From JAVBKE01 sp031554215 (GTDB taxonomy: Bacteria > Bacillota > Bacilli > JARBTR01): a stretch of DNA of 30,926 nt. The position numbers were made by a program, and so were the translations under genes. The notes beneath the pieces were generated by a model. That model did not search any database and was not told where the DNA came from. It saw nothing but the letters and a program-made list of their open reading frames with translations. The stretch's first letter is position 1. Every line of letters begins with the position of its first letter. The stretch is from NCBI GenBank assembly GCA_031554215.1, contig JAVBKF010000218.1, forward strand, positions 1-30,926, read 5' to 3'. This document shows, one piece after another, positions 1 to 8,814 of this stretch.

Positions 1-343
1 ATTGTACTACACCACTCATGAATAATCAAAGAGTAACTTGGTTTTGTTGGACTTGTTTGTACCACGGTTATTGCGTGTGATCTGTTGATCGTTGAGCTAA
101 GTTTACCGGTAGTTCGGTCTTTAACGAGGGTGTATTTTAAAATATATTGGTGTAGATAGTTGATTGTTGATGATTTGTTTCTGCTTTTATACCTGTTAAG
201 TAATTGTTAATTATTTCTTTTTTGATAATCATTGTTAGTTAAATGCCATGTTTAGTTGAAATAAACTGTTGACAATAAGTAGCATTGATGATAAGTTTTT
301 ATCATAAAGTAATAATTTTTTATCATAAAATTGAGGTGGGAAA
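1..343. other. Intergenic leader upstream of ygeX, no gene seen
   Basis: This AT-rich stretch has no convincing open reading frame on either strand. Its only clear structure is in the last 80 bases: a TTGACA hexamer at 269-274 and a set of ATGATAA/TTATCAT half-sites from 288 to 329, described separately. The upstream neighbour lies outside the window, so I cannot say whether transcription enters from the left. Confidence 0.6.
269..329 (+). promoter_or_regulatory. Candidate promoter with tandem-repeat operator for ygeX
   Basis: A consensus -35 hexamer TTGACA lies at 269-274. The -10 is not clear: TGATAA at 289-294 is preceded by TG at 286-287 but is close to the -35, and TAAGTT at 292-297 has a 17-base spacer but a poor match. 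Overlapping it is an inverted repeat ATGATAA (288-294)/TTATCAT (299-305). The 13-mer TTTTTATCATAAA occurs at 296-308 and again at 317-329, exactly 21 bp apart, so the copies lie on the same DNA face. That spacing suits a dimeric regulator but could also reflect AT-rich sequence. The regulator is not encoded in the window. Confidence 0.4.
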
Positions 344-1564
344 ATGGTAGAGAAGATTTTGTTTAAGATGAATACGTTGCCTAAGCAGTCCGAGACGGTA
401 AAGCGGCAGCTGGTTCAGGTTGTTGGTAAGGATGAAGTGGGCAAGGCTATGAAGTTTCATGAGAGCTTCCCGGAGTATAATGTGACGCCACTTGTTAGTT
501 TGAAGGGGCTTGCGAGAGAAATTGGGGTCGGCGGTATCTATCTGAAGGATGAGTCGTTTCGTTTCGGTCTAAATGCTTTCAAGGTACTTGGCGGTTCTTA
601 TGCGATGGCAAAGTATATGGCAAACAAGCTTGGCAAGGATATCGGTGATGTTGGTTTTAAGGAGCTGACTTCAGATGCTGTTAGGGAGCAGCTTGGTGAA
701 ATTACTTTTGTTACGGCTACTGATGGTAACCACGGGAAAGGGGTTGCTTGGACGGCAAATCAGCTCAAGCAAAAGGCGGTTGTGTTTATGCCGATCGGCT
801 CTTCGGAGACGCGGTTGAATAATATCCTTAAAGAAGGTGCAGAGGCATCTATTACAGATATGAATTATGATGATTGTGTTCGGTTAGCGGCGAGGTATGC
901 TGAGGAGCATGATGGTTTGGTTGTGCAGGATACGGCATGGGAAGGGTATGAAGAAATTCCCGCTTGGATTATGCAAGGTTATGGAACAATGGTTTCAGAG
1001 GCACTAGGTCAGCTTCGCTCCGAGGGAGTTGGGGCTCCTACGCATGTCTTTGTACAGGCAGGTGTCGGTTCTCTCGCTGGTGCTGTGCAGGGCGTGGTTG
1101 CAGATGTTTACCCGGAAAACCCGCCGATTACGGTTGTTGCCGAGTCTAATTTGGCAGATTGTTATTATCAGTCTGCGATGAAGGGGAACGGCGAGGCTGT
1201 TGCTGTCGGTGGGGAAATGCAAACGATTATGGCTGGACTTGCTTGTGGCGAGGTGAATACGATTGCTTGGGAAGTGCTGAAGAATCATGCTAGTGGTTTT
1301 GCTTCTTGCCCAGACTGGGTTGCAGCAAATGGGATGAGAATTCTGAGTAGTCCAGTTTCGGGCGACACTCGTGTAGTGTCGGGTGAGTCTGGTGCAGTTA
1401 CGACTGGATTATTGTACGAAATGATGACGAATGATGCGTTTAGTGCATTACGTCGGGAACTTAAATTGGATAAGGATTCAAAGGTGTTGATTTTTAGTAC
1501 AGAGGGAGACACTGATCCAGACATGTACAGAAAAGTTGTTTGGAAGGGTGTTAACAATAAATAG
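344..1564 (+). CDS. ygeX: 2,3-diaminopropionate ammonia-lyase (YgeX)
   Basis: This is a 406-residue PLP enzyme of the tryptophan-synthase-beta fold, close to the usual length of about 400 for the family. It converts 2,3-diaminopropionate to pyruvate and two ammonia in the cytoplasm. The PLP lysine is expected at K80 in the motif LNAFKVLGGSYA, and the conserved acidic residue of the active site at D127 in TATDGNHG. The ATG at 344 follows GAGGTGGG at 333-340. It is first in a ygeX-ygeY-ygeW row with gaps of 100-150 bases, an order also seen around purine-catabolism loci in other bacteria. Its role there would be the terminal step that yields pyruvate and ammonia. Family assignment is firm; the physiological substrate in this pathway is inferred from context and published work on similar clusters. 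Confidence 0.95.
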   Translation: MVEKILFKMNTLPKQSETVKRQLVQVVGKDEVGKAMKFHESFPEYNVTPLVSLKGLAREIGVGGIYLKDESFRFGLNAFKVLGGSYAMAKYMANKLGKDIGDVGFKELTSDAVREQLGEITFVTATDGNHGKGVAWTANQLKQKAVVFMPIGSSETRLNNILKEGAEASITDMNYDDCVRLAARYAEEHDGLVVQDTAWEGYEEIPAWIMQGYGTMVSEALGQLRSEGVGAPTHVFVQAGVGSLAGAVQGVVADVYPENPPITVVAESNLADCYYQSAMKGNGEAVAVGGEMQTIMAGLACGEVNTIAWEVLKNHASGFASCPDWVAANGMRILSSPVSGDTRVVSGESGAVTTGLLYEMMTNDAFSALRRELKLDKDSKVLIFSTEGDTDPDMYRKVVWKGVNNK

Positions 1565-1707
1565 CTCATGCTAAGGAGGCGTTGGCGGGAATCTAGTGAT
1601 TGATAGGTTTACCATAGTAAGGTTTTAGTCGTAGTGTTTTCTGGCAGGTTATCTGCTTTGGAGGCTTTTAGGAATAGAAATTTAAAAAATGAGCGGAGGA
1701 AATTTAA

Positions 1708-2934
1708 GTGGATTTTAATGCGATAAAGAAGAGAGCAGAGTTTTATAAGGCGGATATGACGAAGTTTTTGAGGGATTTGGTGCGGATTCCAGGTGAAAGC
1801 GCTGATGAAAAAGGCCATGTTAAGCGTATTGAAGAGGAAATGATGAAGGTCGGTTTCAATAAGGTTGATATTGATCCAATGGGGAATATTCTTGGCTATA
1901 TGGGTACTGGTGAAACGTTAATCGCGTTTGACGGTCATATTGATACGGTTGGTATCGGTGAAATTAAGAACTGGACTTTCGATCCTTATGAGGGCTGTGA
2001 GGATGAGGAAATCATTGGTGGACGTGGGACTTCGGATCAATTAGGCGGGATTGTTTCTGCTGTGTATGGTGCGAAGATTATGAAGGATTTGGATCTGCTC
2101 AGCGATCAGTACACAGTGCTCGTGACTGGGACTGTTCAGGAGGAAGATTGTGATGGTCTTTGCTGGCAATATATTCATAATGAAAGCAAGATTAAGCCTG
2201 AATTTGTTGTGATTACGGAGCCAACTGATGGCGGTATTTATCGTGGACAACGTGGCCGGATGGAAATTCGAGTTGAGGTTAAGGGCGTTTCTTGTCATGG
2301 TTCTGCGCCTGAGCGTGGGGAGAATGCGATTTATAAGATGGCTGATATTCTTCAGGAGGTAAAAGCACTGAATGATGATCTTCACTATGATGCGTTTCTA
2401 GGAAAGGGTACGTTGGCTGTTTCTGAGATTTTCTTCACTTCTCCATCGCGTTGTGCTGTAGCGGATATGTGTGCGATTTCGATTGATAGACGTTTAACAG
2501 ATGGGGAGACATTTGAGCTGGCACTCGATGAAATTAGAGAACTAGCTGCAGTGAAGAAATATGGCGCAGAGGTTACGATGTATAACTACGAACGTCCATC
2601 ATGGACTGGTCTAGTGTATCCAACAGAATGTTATTTCCCAACATGGGTGATTCCGGAGGATGCTGCACCAACACAAGCGCTTGCTGAGGCTTATCAAGGC
2701 ATCTATGGTACGCCTCGAATTGATAAGTGGACTTTCTCTACGAATGGCGTTTCGATCATGGGCCGTTATGGCATCCCGTGCATCGGTTTTGGACCTGGTA
2801 AGGAAGCACAGGCACATGCACCAAATGAGAAGACGTGGAAAGAGGATTTGGTCCGGTGTGCAGCAGTTTATGCAGCAGTTCCAACTGTATACACGAGTAA
2901 CAAGAATGGTGCAAAAAAGGCTGTTAAAGCGTAA
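1708..2934 (+). CDS. ygeY: YgeY-family selenium-metabolism-linked M20 hydrolase
   Basis: This 408-residue zinc hydrolase belongs to the M20 peptidase/deacetylase family. Metal-binding residues are visible: H77 and D79 in FDGHIDTV, D110 in GRGTSDQLGG, E145/E146 in VQEEDCDG, E171 in ITEPTDG and H370 in QAHAPNEK. H197 in SCHGSAPERGENAI sits in the lid/dimer domain. It starts at GTG, with GGAGG at 1695-1699 giving 8-base spacing. YgeY proteins co-occur with selenium-dependent molybdenum hydroxylases and are thought to hydrolyse an amide or ureido intermediate of purine breakdown, but the exact substrate is not settled. The intergenic gap to ygeX contains a second, unused AAGGAGG at about 1573-1579. 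Confidence 0.9.
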   Translation: MDFNAIKKRAEFYKADMTKFLRDLVRIPGESADEKGHVKRIEEEMMKVGFNKVDIDPMGNILGYMGTGETLIAFDGHIDTVGIGEIKNWTFDPYEGCEDEEIIGGRGTSDQLGGIVSAVYGAKIMKDLDLLSDQYTVLVTGTVQEEDCDGLCWQYIHNESKIKPEFVVITEPTDGGIYRGQRGRMEIRVEVKGVSCHGSAPERGENAIYKMADILQEVKALNDDLHYDAFLGKGTLAVSEIFFTSPSRCAVADMCAISIDRRLTDGETFELALDEIRELAAVKKYGAEVTMYNYERPSWTGLVYPTECYFPTWVIPEDAAPTQALAEAYQGIYGTPRIDKWTFSTNGVSIMGRYGIPCIGFGPGKEAQAHAPNEKTWKEDLVRCAAVYAAVPTVYTSNKNGAKKAVKA

Positions 2935-2989
2935 TAGAACCCTGTGCGGTGTTTGCGCGATAAAATTTTGATAAAAAAGGGAGCAGATT

Positions 2990-4186
2990 ATGAAAGACTT
3001 GAAGGGTTTGTTAAAAGAGTTAGAAGCTTTAGATCACAAGAATATGCACAATGATGATTTCCTTTTAACGTGGGATAAGACAACGGATGAGTTGAAGTCG
3101 GTCTTTACAGTTGCGGAACTGTTACGCGGGATGAGAGAGCAAAATATTTCAACGAGGGTATTCGATAGCGGGCTTGGTGTTTCGCTTTTCAGAGATAATT
3201 CTACTCGTACAAGATTTAGCTATGCAAGTGCTTGTAATCTGCTTGGGCTTGAGGTGCAAGATCTCGATGAAGGCAAGTCGCAAATTGCTCATGGGGAAAC
3301 GGTTCGTGAGACGGCTAATATGATTTCATTTATGGCTGATGTCATCGGAATTCGTGATGATATGTACATTGGTAAAGGGCATACGTATATGGAAGAGGTG
3401 TCGAAGTCCGTTGCAGATGGTCATAAGGAAGGGGTTCTTGAGCAGAGACCAACACTTGTCAACCTGCAATGTGATATTGATCACCCTACGCAAAGTATGG
3501 CTGAGATGCTGCATATTATTAATGAGTTTGGCGGCGTGGAGAACTTGAAGGGTAAGAAGATTGCAATGACATGGGCTTACTCGCCTTCTTATGGTAAACC
3601 ATTATCTGTTCCGCAAGGGATTATTGGTCTGATGAGTAGATTCGGTATGGAAGTTGTTTTGGCTCATCCGGAAGGGTATGAAGTAATGCCTGAGGTAGAG
3701 GAAGTGGCGAGAAAGAATGCTGCTGAGTCAGGTGGTACTTTTACAAAGACGAATTCTATGGCGGAGGCATTTAAGGATGCTGATATTGTTTACCCAAAAA
3801 GCTGGGCGCCGTTTGCTGCTATGGAGAAGAGAACTGTGCTGTATGGTGATGGTCAGCTTGAGGAGATTAACAAGCTTGAGAAGGAACTACTTGCTCAGAA
3901 TTCTCAGCATAAAGACTGGGAATGTACAGAGAAACTGATGAAGACGACAAAAGATGGCAATGCGCTTTATATGCACTGCTTGCCGGCAGATATTACTGGT
4001 GTTAGTTGTAAGGAGGGTGAGGTTGAAGCATCTGTCTTTGATCGTTATCGAACACCGCTTTACAAGGAAGCAGGCTTCAAACCTTATGTGATTGCGGCAA
4101 TGATGTTCCTGAGCAAGGTGAAGGACCCAGAAGCAACGATTAAGGCTTTAATTGAAGAAAAAAAACCAAGATTTTTTGATAAATAG
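2990..4186 (+). CDS. ygeW: YgeW-family carbamoyltransferase-like protein
   Basis: The 398-residue product is an aspartate/ornithine carbamoyltransferase homologue of the knotted YgeW type. The carbamoyl-phosphate site STRTR is at 71-75, the HPTQ motif at 165-168 and the HCLPAD motif at 329-334. It is longer than standard ornithine carbamoyltransferase (about 330 residues), with extra sequence around 120-160 and 285-320, as is typical of YgeW. In a catabolic cluster it may run in reverse, releasing carbamoyl phosphate from a ureido compound. No carbamate kinase gene is present in the window to harvest that product. The ATG is preceded by GGGAG at 2979-2983. Family is firm, reaction inferred. 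Confidence 0.93.
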   Translation: MKDLKGLLKELEALDHKNMHNDDFLLTWDKTTDELKSVFTVAELLRGMREQNISTRVFDSGLGVSLFRDNSTRTRFSYASACNLLGLEVQDLDEGKSQIAHGETVRETANMISFMADVIGIRDDMYIGKGHTYMEEVSKSVADGHKEGVLEQRPTLVNLQCDIDHPTQSMAEMLHIINEFGGVENLKGKKIAMTWAYSPSYGKPLSVPQGIIGLMSRFGMEVVLAHPEGYEVMPEVEEVARKNAAESGGTFTKTNSMAEAFKDADIVYPKSWAPFAAMEKRTVLYGDGQLEEINKLEKELLAQNSQHKDWECTEKLMKTTKDGNALYMHCLPADITGVSCKEGEVEASVFDRYRTPLYKEAGFKPYVIAAMMFLSKVKDPEATIKALIEEKKPRFFDK

Positions 4187-4237
4187 TTGAGATGGTATTG
4201 GGATTAGTGTTCGTTTAACGGGGTTTGATGCGTTTTT

Positions 4238-4276
4238 ACATAGAGGAAGGATGATTGATTGTATCCTTCCTTATGT
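4238..4276 (+). other. Hairpin downstream of ygeW
   Basis: GGAAGGAT at 4245-4252 pairs perfectly with ATCCTTCC at 4263-4270 across a 10-base loop. The stem extends outward through ACATA (4238-4242) and TATGT (4272-4276) with a small bulge. No T-tract follows on either strand, so it is not a standard intrinsic terminator. It may protect the upstream mRNA 3' end or be part of a leader structure for the permeases. Confidence 0.5.
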
Positions 4277-4406
4277 GGAAGCGGTCTGGACGCCTTTGCT
4301 AGTGACTCTATGAAATGCTGGCAGATTCATTTGAAAATGAACCGTACAATCTCAATACTATTTCCCATTAAATCTTTTTTTCGTGTGAGAAGTAGTAAGG
4401 ATTAGA

Positions 4407-4506
4407 GATTATCCTCTTAGCTGAGGAAGGGTACTGTGAGTCTCTCTGCTCTATTTTGAGGATTTCTAGGGGGAGTGAAGGCTTTCTCTGAGCTAAGTGG
4501 ATAATC
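4407..4506. repeat. Long imperfect inverted repeat upstream of the permeases
   Basis: The left arm at 4407-4426 begins GATTATCC and continues CTTAGCT. The right arm at 4487-4506 carries the complement, ending in GGATAATC. By eye 17 of 20 positions pair, in blocks of 8 and 7 separated by single mismatches, and about 60 bases lie between the arms. It could be a transcript structure controlling the permease genes or the worn remnant of a small mobile element. I see no second copy in the window. Confidence 0.5.
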
Positions 4507-4571
4507 AACCATAAACACCTTTTTGTGAAAGATGAGTACGACCAGTGGATGAGCAAATTGTGTAGATTCAT

Positions 4572-4620
4572 ACCAAATTGATTTGGTTTGGATAGTGTAG
4601 CATACGTTTTGGTAAACGTA
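4572..4620. promoter_or_regulatory. Pair of palindromes, candidate operators for the permease genes
   Basis: The palindrome ACCAAAT-TG-ATTTGGT occupies 4572-4587. A second one, TACGTTT-TGGT-AAACGTA, occupies 4603-4620. Their centres are 32 bp apart, close to three helical turns, which would place both on one face of the DNA. They lie about 140-185 bases before the first permease. I did not recognise a known binding consensus (catabolite or PurR type). Confidence 0.35.
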
Positions 4621-4757
4621 CCGGTCGATTTGTAGTGGTATTGGTTCTAGGTGGCTAGACTTTCAGGCTGCTTTGTAGGAATTTGTTTACCTAGCAACAT
4701 GCTTTATCGAAAATAGTTTCATTCTAAAAATGACTATTATCCAAGGGGTAGATTAGT

Positions 4758-6131
4758 GTGGGAAAGAATTCAAAAAAGAGTTTGACTGAAAATGAATTGT
4801 TGTATCAATTAGATGGAAAACCAAGTTTTGGTGTTGCTTTTCCGCTCGGATTGCAACATGTTTTAGCAATGTTTACAGGGAATTTAGCACCTGTGTTAAT
4901 TCTAATTGGTGTGCTAGGTTTGCCAGAAGAGCAGTCTTTAAATATGATTCAAGCTGCTATGCTTGTTTCAGGACTGACGACGTTTATTCAACTTTATCCA
5001 TTCAAGTTTGGGAGAATTAGCATCGGTGCAGGTTTGCCAATTGTGATGGGAACCTCATTTGCTTTTGTACCAATCGCTTCGTCTGTTGGTGCTGAATACG
5101 GGTTAGCTGGTGTGATGGGGGCCGCTTTTATTGGTTCGATCGTGTCGATCATTCTTGGGCTTTTCTTTAAACCTTTGAAAAGGTTTTTCCCACCCTTGGT
5201 TATTGGTGCTGTGTTGATCACGATTGGGCTTGATTTATTAGATGTAGGTGTTGATTATTTTGCAGGTGGTGCGACTGCACCAGATAAGGGTTCTACTGAG
5301 AATCTGACACTTGGATTTACTGTGTTTGCGGTGATTATGGGATTACAAAGGTTCGGACGAGGCATGTGGAAAATATCAGCGATACTGATTGGACTTGTTG
5401 TTGGTTATCTGATCGCGATTCCAATGGGAAAAGTTGATTTCAGCGGAATTGCAGAAGCTAGCTGGATTGGGTTCCCAATTCCAGAGGTCATGCCGTGGGA
5501 AATGACTTTTCATTTTGATGCGATTCTCGGTTTTATTGCGATTTACATTGTTGTTTGTTTAGAAACAATCGGTAATGCGAACGGGATTACAATTGCTGGG
5601 TTTAACCGAGAGGCAACAGGGAAAGAAACGTCTGGTGCTATTCTGGGCGATGCGATCGGGTGTGTAACTGCATCTTTGTTTAATACGTTGCCGAATACGG
5701 CTTTCGGACAAAATGCGGGAATTGTTTCAATGACGAAAATCGTGAACAAATGGTGTATCGCGATGGGGGCGTTTGTGCTTATTGGTGCAGCCATTGTTCC
5801 TAAAGTAGGTGCTGTCTTTAATTCGATGCCAAGTAGTGTTCTTGGTGGTGCGATTATTACAGTATTTGCAATGATTATGATTAATGGGATTAAGATGATT
5901 GCGAAAGCTGGTTTTAGTGAACGAAATGTGTTGGTGTTGGCGATTACGTTCGGGATTGGACTAGGACTTGGATCTGCACCTGAAGTGATGGCGTCTTTAC
6001 CTCCGTATATTGAGTTTATCTTTAAAGATACAATTGCCTGTGTAACAATTGTTGCGATCATAGCAAATATTATTTTTCCTGAATCGAAAAAGGAAAAAGA
6101 AGCACAAGCAGCATTGCATCAGGCTGGATAG
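4758..6131 (+). CDS. NCS2-family purine permease (xanthine/uracil type)
   Basis: This 457-residue, strongly hydrophobic protein belongs to the nucleobase-cation symporter 2 (NAT) family, with the usual multi-span membrane pattern. The NAT signature appears as QNAGIVSMTK at 318-327. The conserved Gln-His of the first segment is at 33-34 (GLQHVLAM) and the acidic residue of the substrate site is E269 in CLETIGN. GTG start; AAGGGG at 4743-4748. It is followed after 27 bases by a second NCS2 permease and then guanine deaminase. This strongly implies a purine substrate such as xanthine, urate or guanine, but which one cannot be read from sequence alone. Confidence 0.9.
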   Translation: MGKNSKKSLTENELLYQLDGKPSFGVAFPLGLQHVLAMFTGNLAPVLILIGVLGLPEEQSLNMIQAAMLVSGLTTFIQLYPFKFGRISIGAGLPIVMGTSFAFVPIASSVGAEYGLAGVMGAAFIGSIVSIILGLFFKPLKRFFPPLVIGAVLITIGLDLLDVGVDYFAGGATAPDKGSTENLTLGFTVFAVIMGLQRFGRGMWKISAILIGLVVGYLIAIPMGKVDFSGIAEASWIGFPIPEVMPWEMTFHFDAILGFIAIYIVVCLETIGNANGITIAGFNREATGKETSGAILGDAIGCVTASLFNTLPNTAFGQNAGIVSMTKIVNKWCIAMGAFVLIGAAIVPKVGAVFNSMPSSVLGGAIITVFAMIMINGIKMIAKAGFSERNVLVLAITFGIGLGLGSAPEVMASLPPYIEFIFKDTIACVTIVAIIANIIFPESKKEKEAQAALHQAG

Positions 6132-6158
6132 AAATTCAATCCGATTGGAGATATAAAT

Positions 6159-7493
6159 GTGAAGAATCATAAGGACACGGAGAAAATTGGCACTGTCGAT
6201 GAAGTGTTACCGATAAATAAAACGATCATGCTAGCATTGCAACACCTGTTGATTGGCGTGATTTCTGCGATTCCGGTTCCACTGATTGTCGGGAGTGCAG
6301 CACAGCTAAGCGGTGAAGAGATGACGTTTCTGGTTAGTGCTACGATTTTTGTGGCGGGCGTTGCAACGATCTTGCAAAGTTTCGGAATCGGTCATTATGT
6401 CGGTGCGAAAATCCCGGCGATTATGGGGGCTAGCTTTGCTATTGTGTCAGCTTGTGTGATTACGGTAAGCGATGCTGGTTCTGCAAGTGAAGGATTTAGA
6501 ATGATAGCGGGTGCAACGATTGTTGCTGGGGTTGTTTGCTTCTTGTTAGCACCGGTTTGGTCTAAACTCATTCGCTTCTTCCCGCTAGTTGTTGTTGGCA
6601 CGATTGTGACTGTCATTGGTGTTTCTTTGCTACCAATTGCGATGGACTGGGCAGCGAATTATCAGGCTGAGCCTTCGACGAAGGATCTTTGGATGGCACT
6701 AACGGTTTTCATCATTGTGATTATTTTGAATAAGTTTTTAAGCGGGATTTGGGCGAGTTTATCAGTGCTATTTGCCTTGGTGATTGGGACCATTATCTCT
6801 AGCTTTTTCGGTTTTGTAGATACTGCTGGATTTGTTGAGGCACCGTGGATTGGCTTCGATATGCCGTTCCATTTTGGTGCACCAATTTTCGATCTGTCAA
6901 CGATACTGACGTTTACGATTGTAATGATCCTGACAATGGTCGAGGTTTCTGGCAGTATGATGGGAATTCATCAGATTGTTGAAAAAGATATTGACAACAA
7001 AATTCTAGCAAGGGGGCTGCGTGCAACAGGTATTAGTGCGGTTGTTGGCGGGATGTTCAATTCATCTGTACAAACTATTTTCGCACCGAACATTGGTCTG
7101 CTTGAGATGTCGAAGGAGAAAAGTCGATATATTACTGCAGTTGCAGGCGTAGGACTCGTGCTGGTTAGTATCCTTCCAAAATTGTCTGCTTTAATCACGA
7201 TGATTCCGTATCCTGTTCTTGGTGGCGCTGGATTTGCGATGTTTGGTATGGTTGCTGCTAGTGGAATCAAGATACTCGCAGGGGTTGATTATAAAGATAA
7301 CAATAATACGCTGATTGTTGCGCTTAGTATTGGGGTTGCGATGATTCCAGAAACGATTCCTGGTTTCTACGCGAATTGTCCTGAGCTGGTTCGCACAATT
7401 TGTAGCGGCGGCATCACAATGGGTGCTTTAACGGCGATTATCTTGAATATTGTCTTTAATGAGTTGTCGTTTGGTAAAAAAGGTGCTAAATAA
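6159..7493 (+). CDS. Second NCS2-family purine permease
   Basis: This 444-residue multi-span membrane protein of the NCS2/NAT family is only distantly similar to its neighbour, so it is probably not a recent tandem duplicate. The signature reads PNIGLLEMSK at 310-319: Pro replaces Gln in the first position and Ser replaces Thr in the ninth, which suggests a different substrate from the first permease. The first-segment QH motif is at 28-29 and the acidic residue is E262 in MVEVSGSMMG. The start is taken as GTG at 6159, with TTGGAGA just upstream. The 27-base gap implies co-transcription with the upstream permease. Urate, xanthine or hypoxanthine are all possible substrates. Confidence 0.87.
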   Translation: MKNHKDTEKIGTVDEVLPINKTIMLALQHLLIGVISAIPVPLIVGSAAQLSGEEMTFLVSATIFVAGVATILQSFGIGHYVGAKIPAIMGASFAIVSACVITVSDAGSASEGFRMIAGATIVAGVVCFLLAPVWSKLIRFFPLVVVGTIVTVIGVSLLPIAMDWAANYQAEPSTKDLWMALTVFIIVIILNKFLSGIWASLSVLFALVIGTIISSFFGFVDTAGFVEAPWIGFDMPFHFGAPIFDLSTILTFTIVMILTMVEVSGSMMGIHQIVEKDIDNKILARGLRATGISAVVGGMFNSSVQTIFAPNIGLLEMSKEKSRYITAVAGVGLVLVSILPKLSALITMIPYPVLGGAGFAMFGMVAASGIKILAGVDYKDNNNTLIVALSIGVAMIPETIPGFYANCPELVRTICSGGITMGALTAIILNIVFNELSFGKKGAK

Positions 7494-7515
7494 TACTACG
7501 TCAGGAGCGTTTAAA

Positions 7516-8814
7516 GTGGATCAAATGAAGATCGTAAAAGGAAATATCATTTTTACAAAAACGCCTGAGGAATTTGAAGTGTTTGAAGGTGGCTTTGTTG
7601 TCGTTCAGAACGGAAAAGTGATTGAAGTGAATCAGACTTTGCATGAGCGGTATGATGCTTTGGTAGTGGAAGATTTCGGGGATCAATTGATTATTCCGGG
7701 ATTTGTCGATGCACATATTCATGCGCCTCAGTTTGAAAATGCAGGGATCGGTCTCGATAAAGAGCTACTTCCTTGGCTTGAAACCTACACTTTCCCGGAG
7801 GAAGCCAAGTTTCATGACGTTGCTTATGCGGAAAAAGTGTACGCGCATTTTGTGACGAGGTTGTGGGAACATGGGACGACGAGGAGCATTGTTTTTGCAA
7901 CATTACACGAAGAGGCGACTTTGAAGTTGATGGAGCTGTTTGAGAAATCAGGTCTTGGGGCGTATGTAGGGAAGGTAAACATGGACCGTAATAGTCCGCC
8001 AATTCTATCGGAAACAACTGAGGATTCACTTCAGGTAACGGAGAAGTTGTTGAAGCAGTATGGTAAAGGGGATTTGGTGAAAAACATTATCACCCCTAGG
8101 TTTGTTCCAACTTGTACACCTGAATTAATGCATGCATTAGGTGCAATGGCAGAGAAGTATGATGTGCCAATTCAATCTCATCTGTCAGAGAATATGGGTG
8201 AAATTGAATGGGTTCGTAGTTTACATCCAGAGCACAAACATTATGCAGATGTGTATGACGACTACAAGATGTTTGGGCAACAGCCAACAATCATGGCGCA
8301 TTGTGTTCATATGCAGGATGAGGAAATTGAGCTGATGAAAGAGAACAATGTTTTCGTTGCGCATTGTCCAACGTCGAATTTTAATTTATCGAGTGGTTTG
8401 GCACCGATTAAGAAATTCTTAAAGAAGGGCATCAATGTTGGTATCGGCACGGATGTATCTGGGGGTCACTCTATGTCAATGAATACGTGCATTGTATCGG
8501 CAGTACAGGCCTCGAAGATGTATAGCTTGTATGTGAATCAGGAAGACCATATGTTGACAACTTCTGAGGCTTTCTACCTAGCAACGAAGGGCGGCGGGAA
8601 ATTCTTTGGTGCAGTGGGGAGTTTTGAGACTGGGTATGCATTTGATGCATTAGTGATTGATGATCGCCCGTTAAAAGGGGAGACGAAGCGGAGTATCGAA
8701 GAGCGCTTGCAGCGGTTCATTTATCTTGGAAAATCGGAGCATATCACGAAAAGATATGTTGCAGGAAAAGAGATTGCAAGACCACAATTTGAAGTTTGCT
8801 TAATTGATAGCTGA
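7516..8814 (+). CDS. guaD: Guanine deaminase
   Basis: This 432-residue zinc amidohydrolase deaminates guanine to xanthine, feeding the xanthine hydroxylases encoded downstream. Metal ligands are H67 and H69 (VDAHIHAP), H222 (QSHLSEN), H262 (MAHCVHM) and D313 (GTDVSGGHS). The segment ITPRFVPTCTPELM at 192-205 is characteristic of guanine deaminases. I chose GTG at 7516 because AGGAG at 7503-7507 gives 8-base spacing. A longer in-frame start at 7450 would lie inside the permease gene and lacks a ribosome site. Cytoplasmic; part of the permease-deaminase salvage/catabolic block. Confidence 0.93.
   Translation: MDQMKIVKGNIIFTKTPEEFEVFEGGFVVVQNGKVIEVNQTLHERYDALVVEDFGDQLIIPGFVDAHIHAPQFENAGIGLDKELLPWLETYTFPEEAKFHDVAYAEKVYAHFVTRLWEHGTTRSIVFATLHEEATLKLMELFEKSGLGAYVGKVNMDRNSPPILSETTEDSLQVTEKLLKQYGKGDLVKNIITPRFVPTCTPELMHALGAMAEKYDVPIQSHLSENMGEIEWVRSLHPEHKHYADVYDDYKMFGQQPTIMAHCVHMQDEEIELMKENNVFVAHCPTSNFNLSSGLAPIKKFLKKGINVGIGTDVSGGHSMSMNTCIVSAVQASKMYSLYVNQEDHMLTTSEAFYLATKGGGKFFGAVGSFETGYAFDALVIDDRPLKGETKRSIEERLQRFIYLGKSEHITKRYVAGKEIARPQFEVCLIDS

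Larger units (their letters stand above)
4187..4757. other. 571-base intergenic region rich in inverted repeats, no gene seen
   Basis: No protein-coding frame of substance is visible between ygeW and the first permease. The stretch instead holds a hairpin at 4238-4276, an imperfect 100-base inverted repeat at 4407-4506, and two short palindromes at 4572-4587 and 4603-4620. A 20-codon frame starting at the ATG at 4251 is overlapped by the hairpin and has no spacing from its purine-rich upstream sequence, so I do not call it. The core of the purine riboswitch is not recognisable. Confidence 0.6.

Noticed and set aside
1571..1597. AAGGAGG followed by a TTG start after ygeX
   Set aside because: The frame ends after four codons, so it is at most a relic ribosome site.
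4251..4313. 20-codon frame starting in the loop of the hairpin after ygeW
   Set aside because: GAGGAAGG directly touches the ATG, leaving no ribosome spacing, and the start lies within the stem-loop.
4187..4757. Purine riboswitch upstream of the permease genes
   Set aside because: The conserved three-way junction and loop sequences of the purine aptamer could not be found, despite several hairpins.
5543..6061. 172-codon open frame on the - strand inside the first permease
   Set aside because: Composition is that of an antisense shadow of a hydrophobic transporter gene; there is no ribosome site and the + strand frame has clear family motifs.
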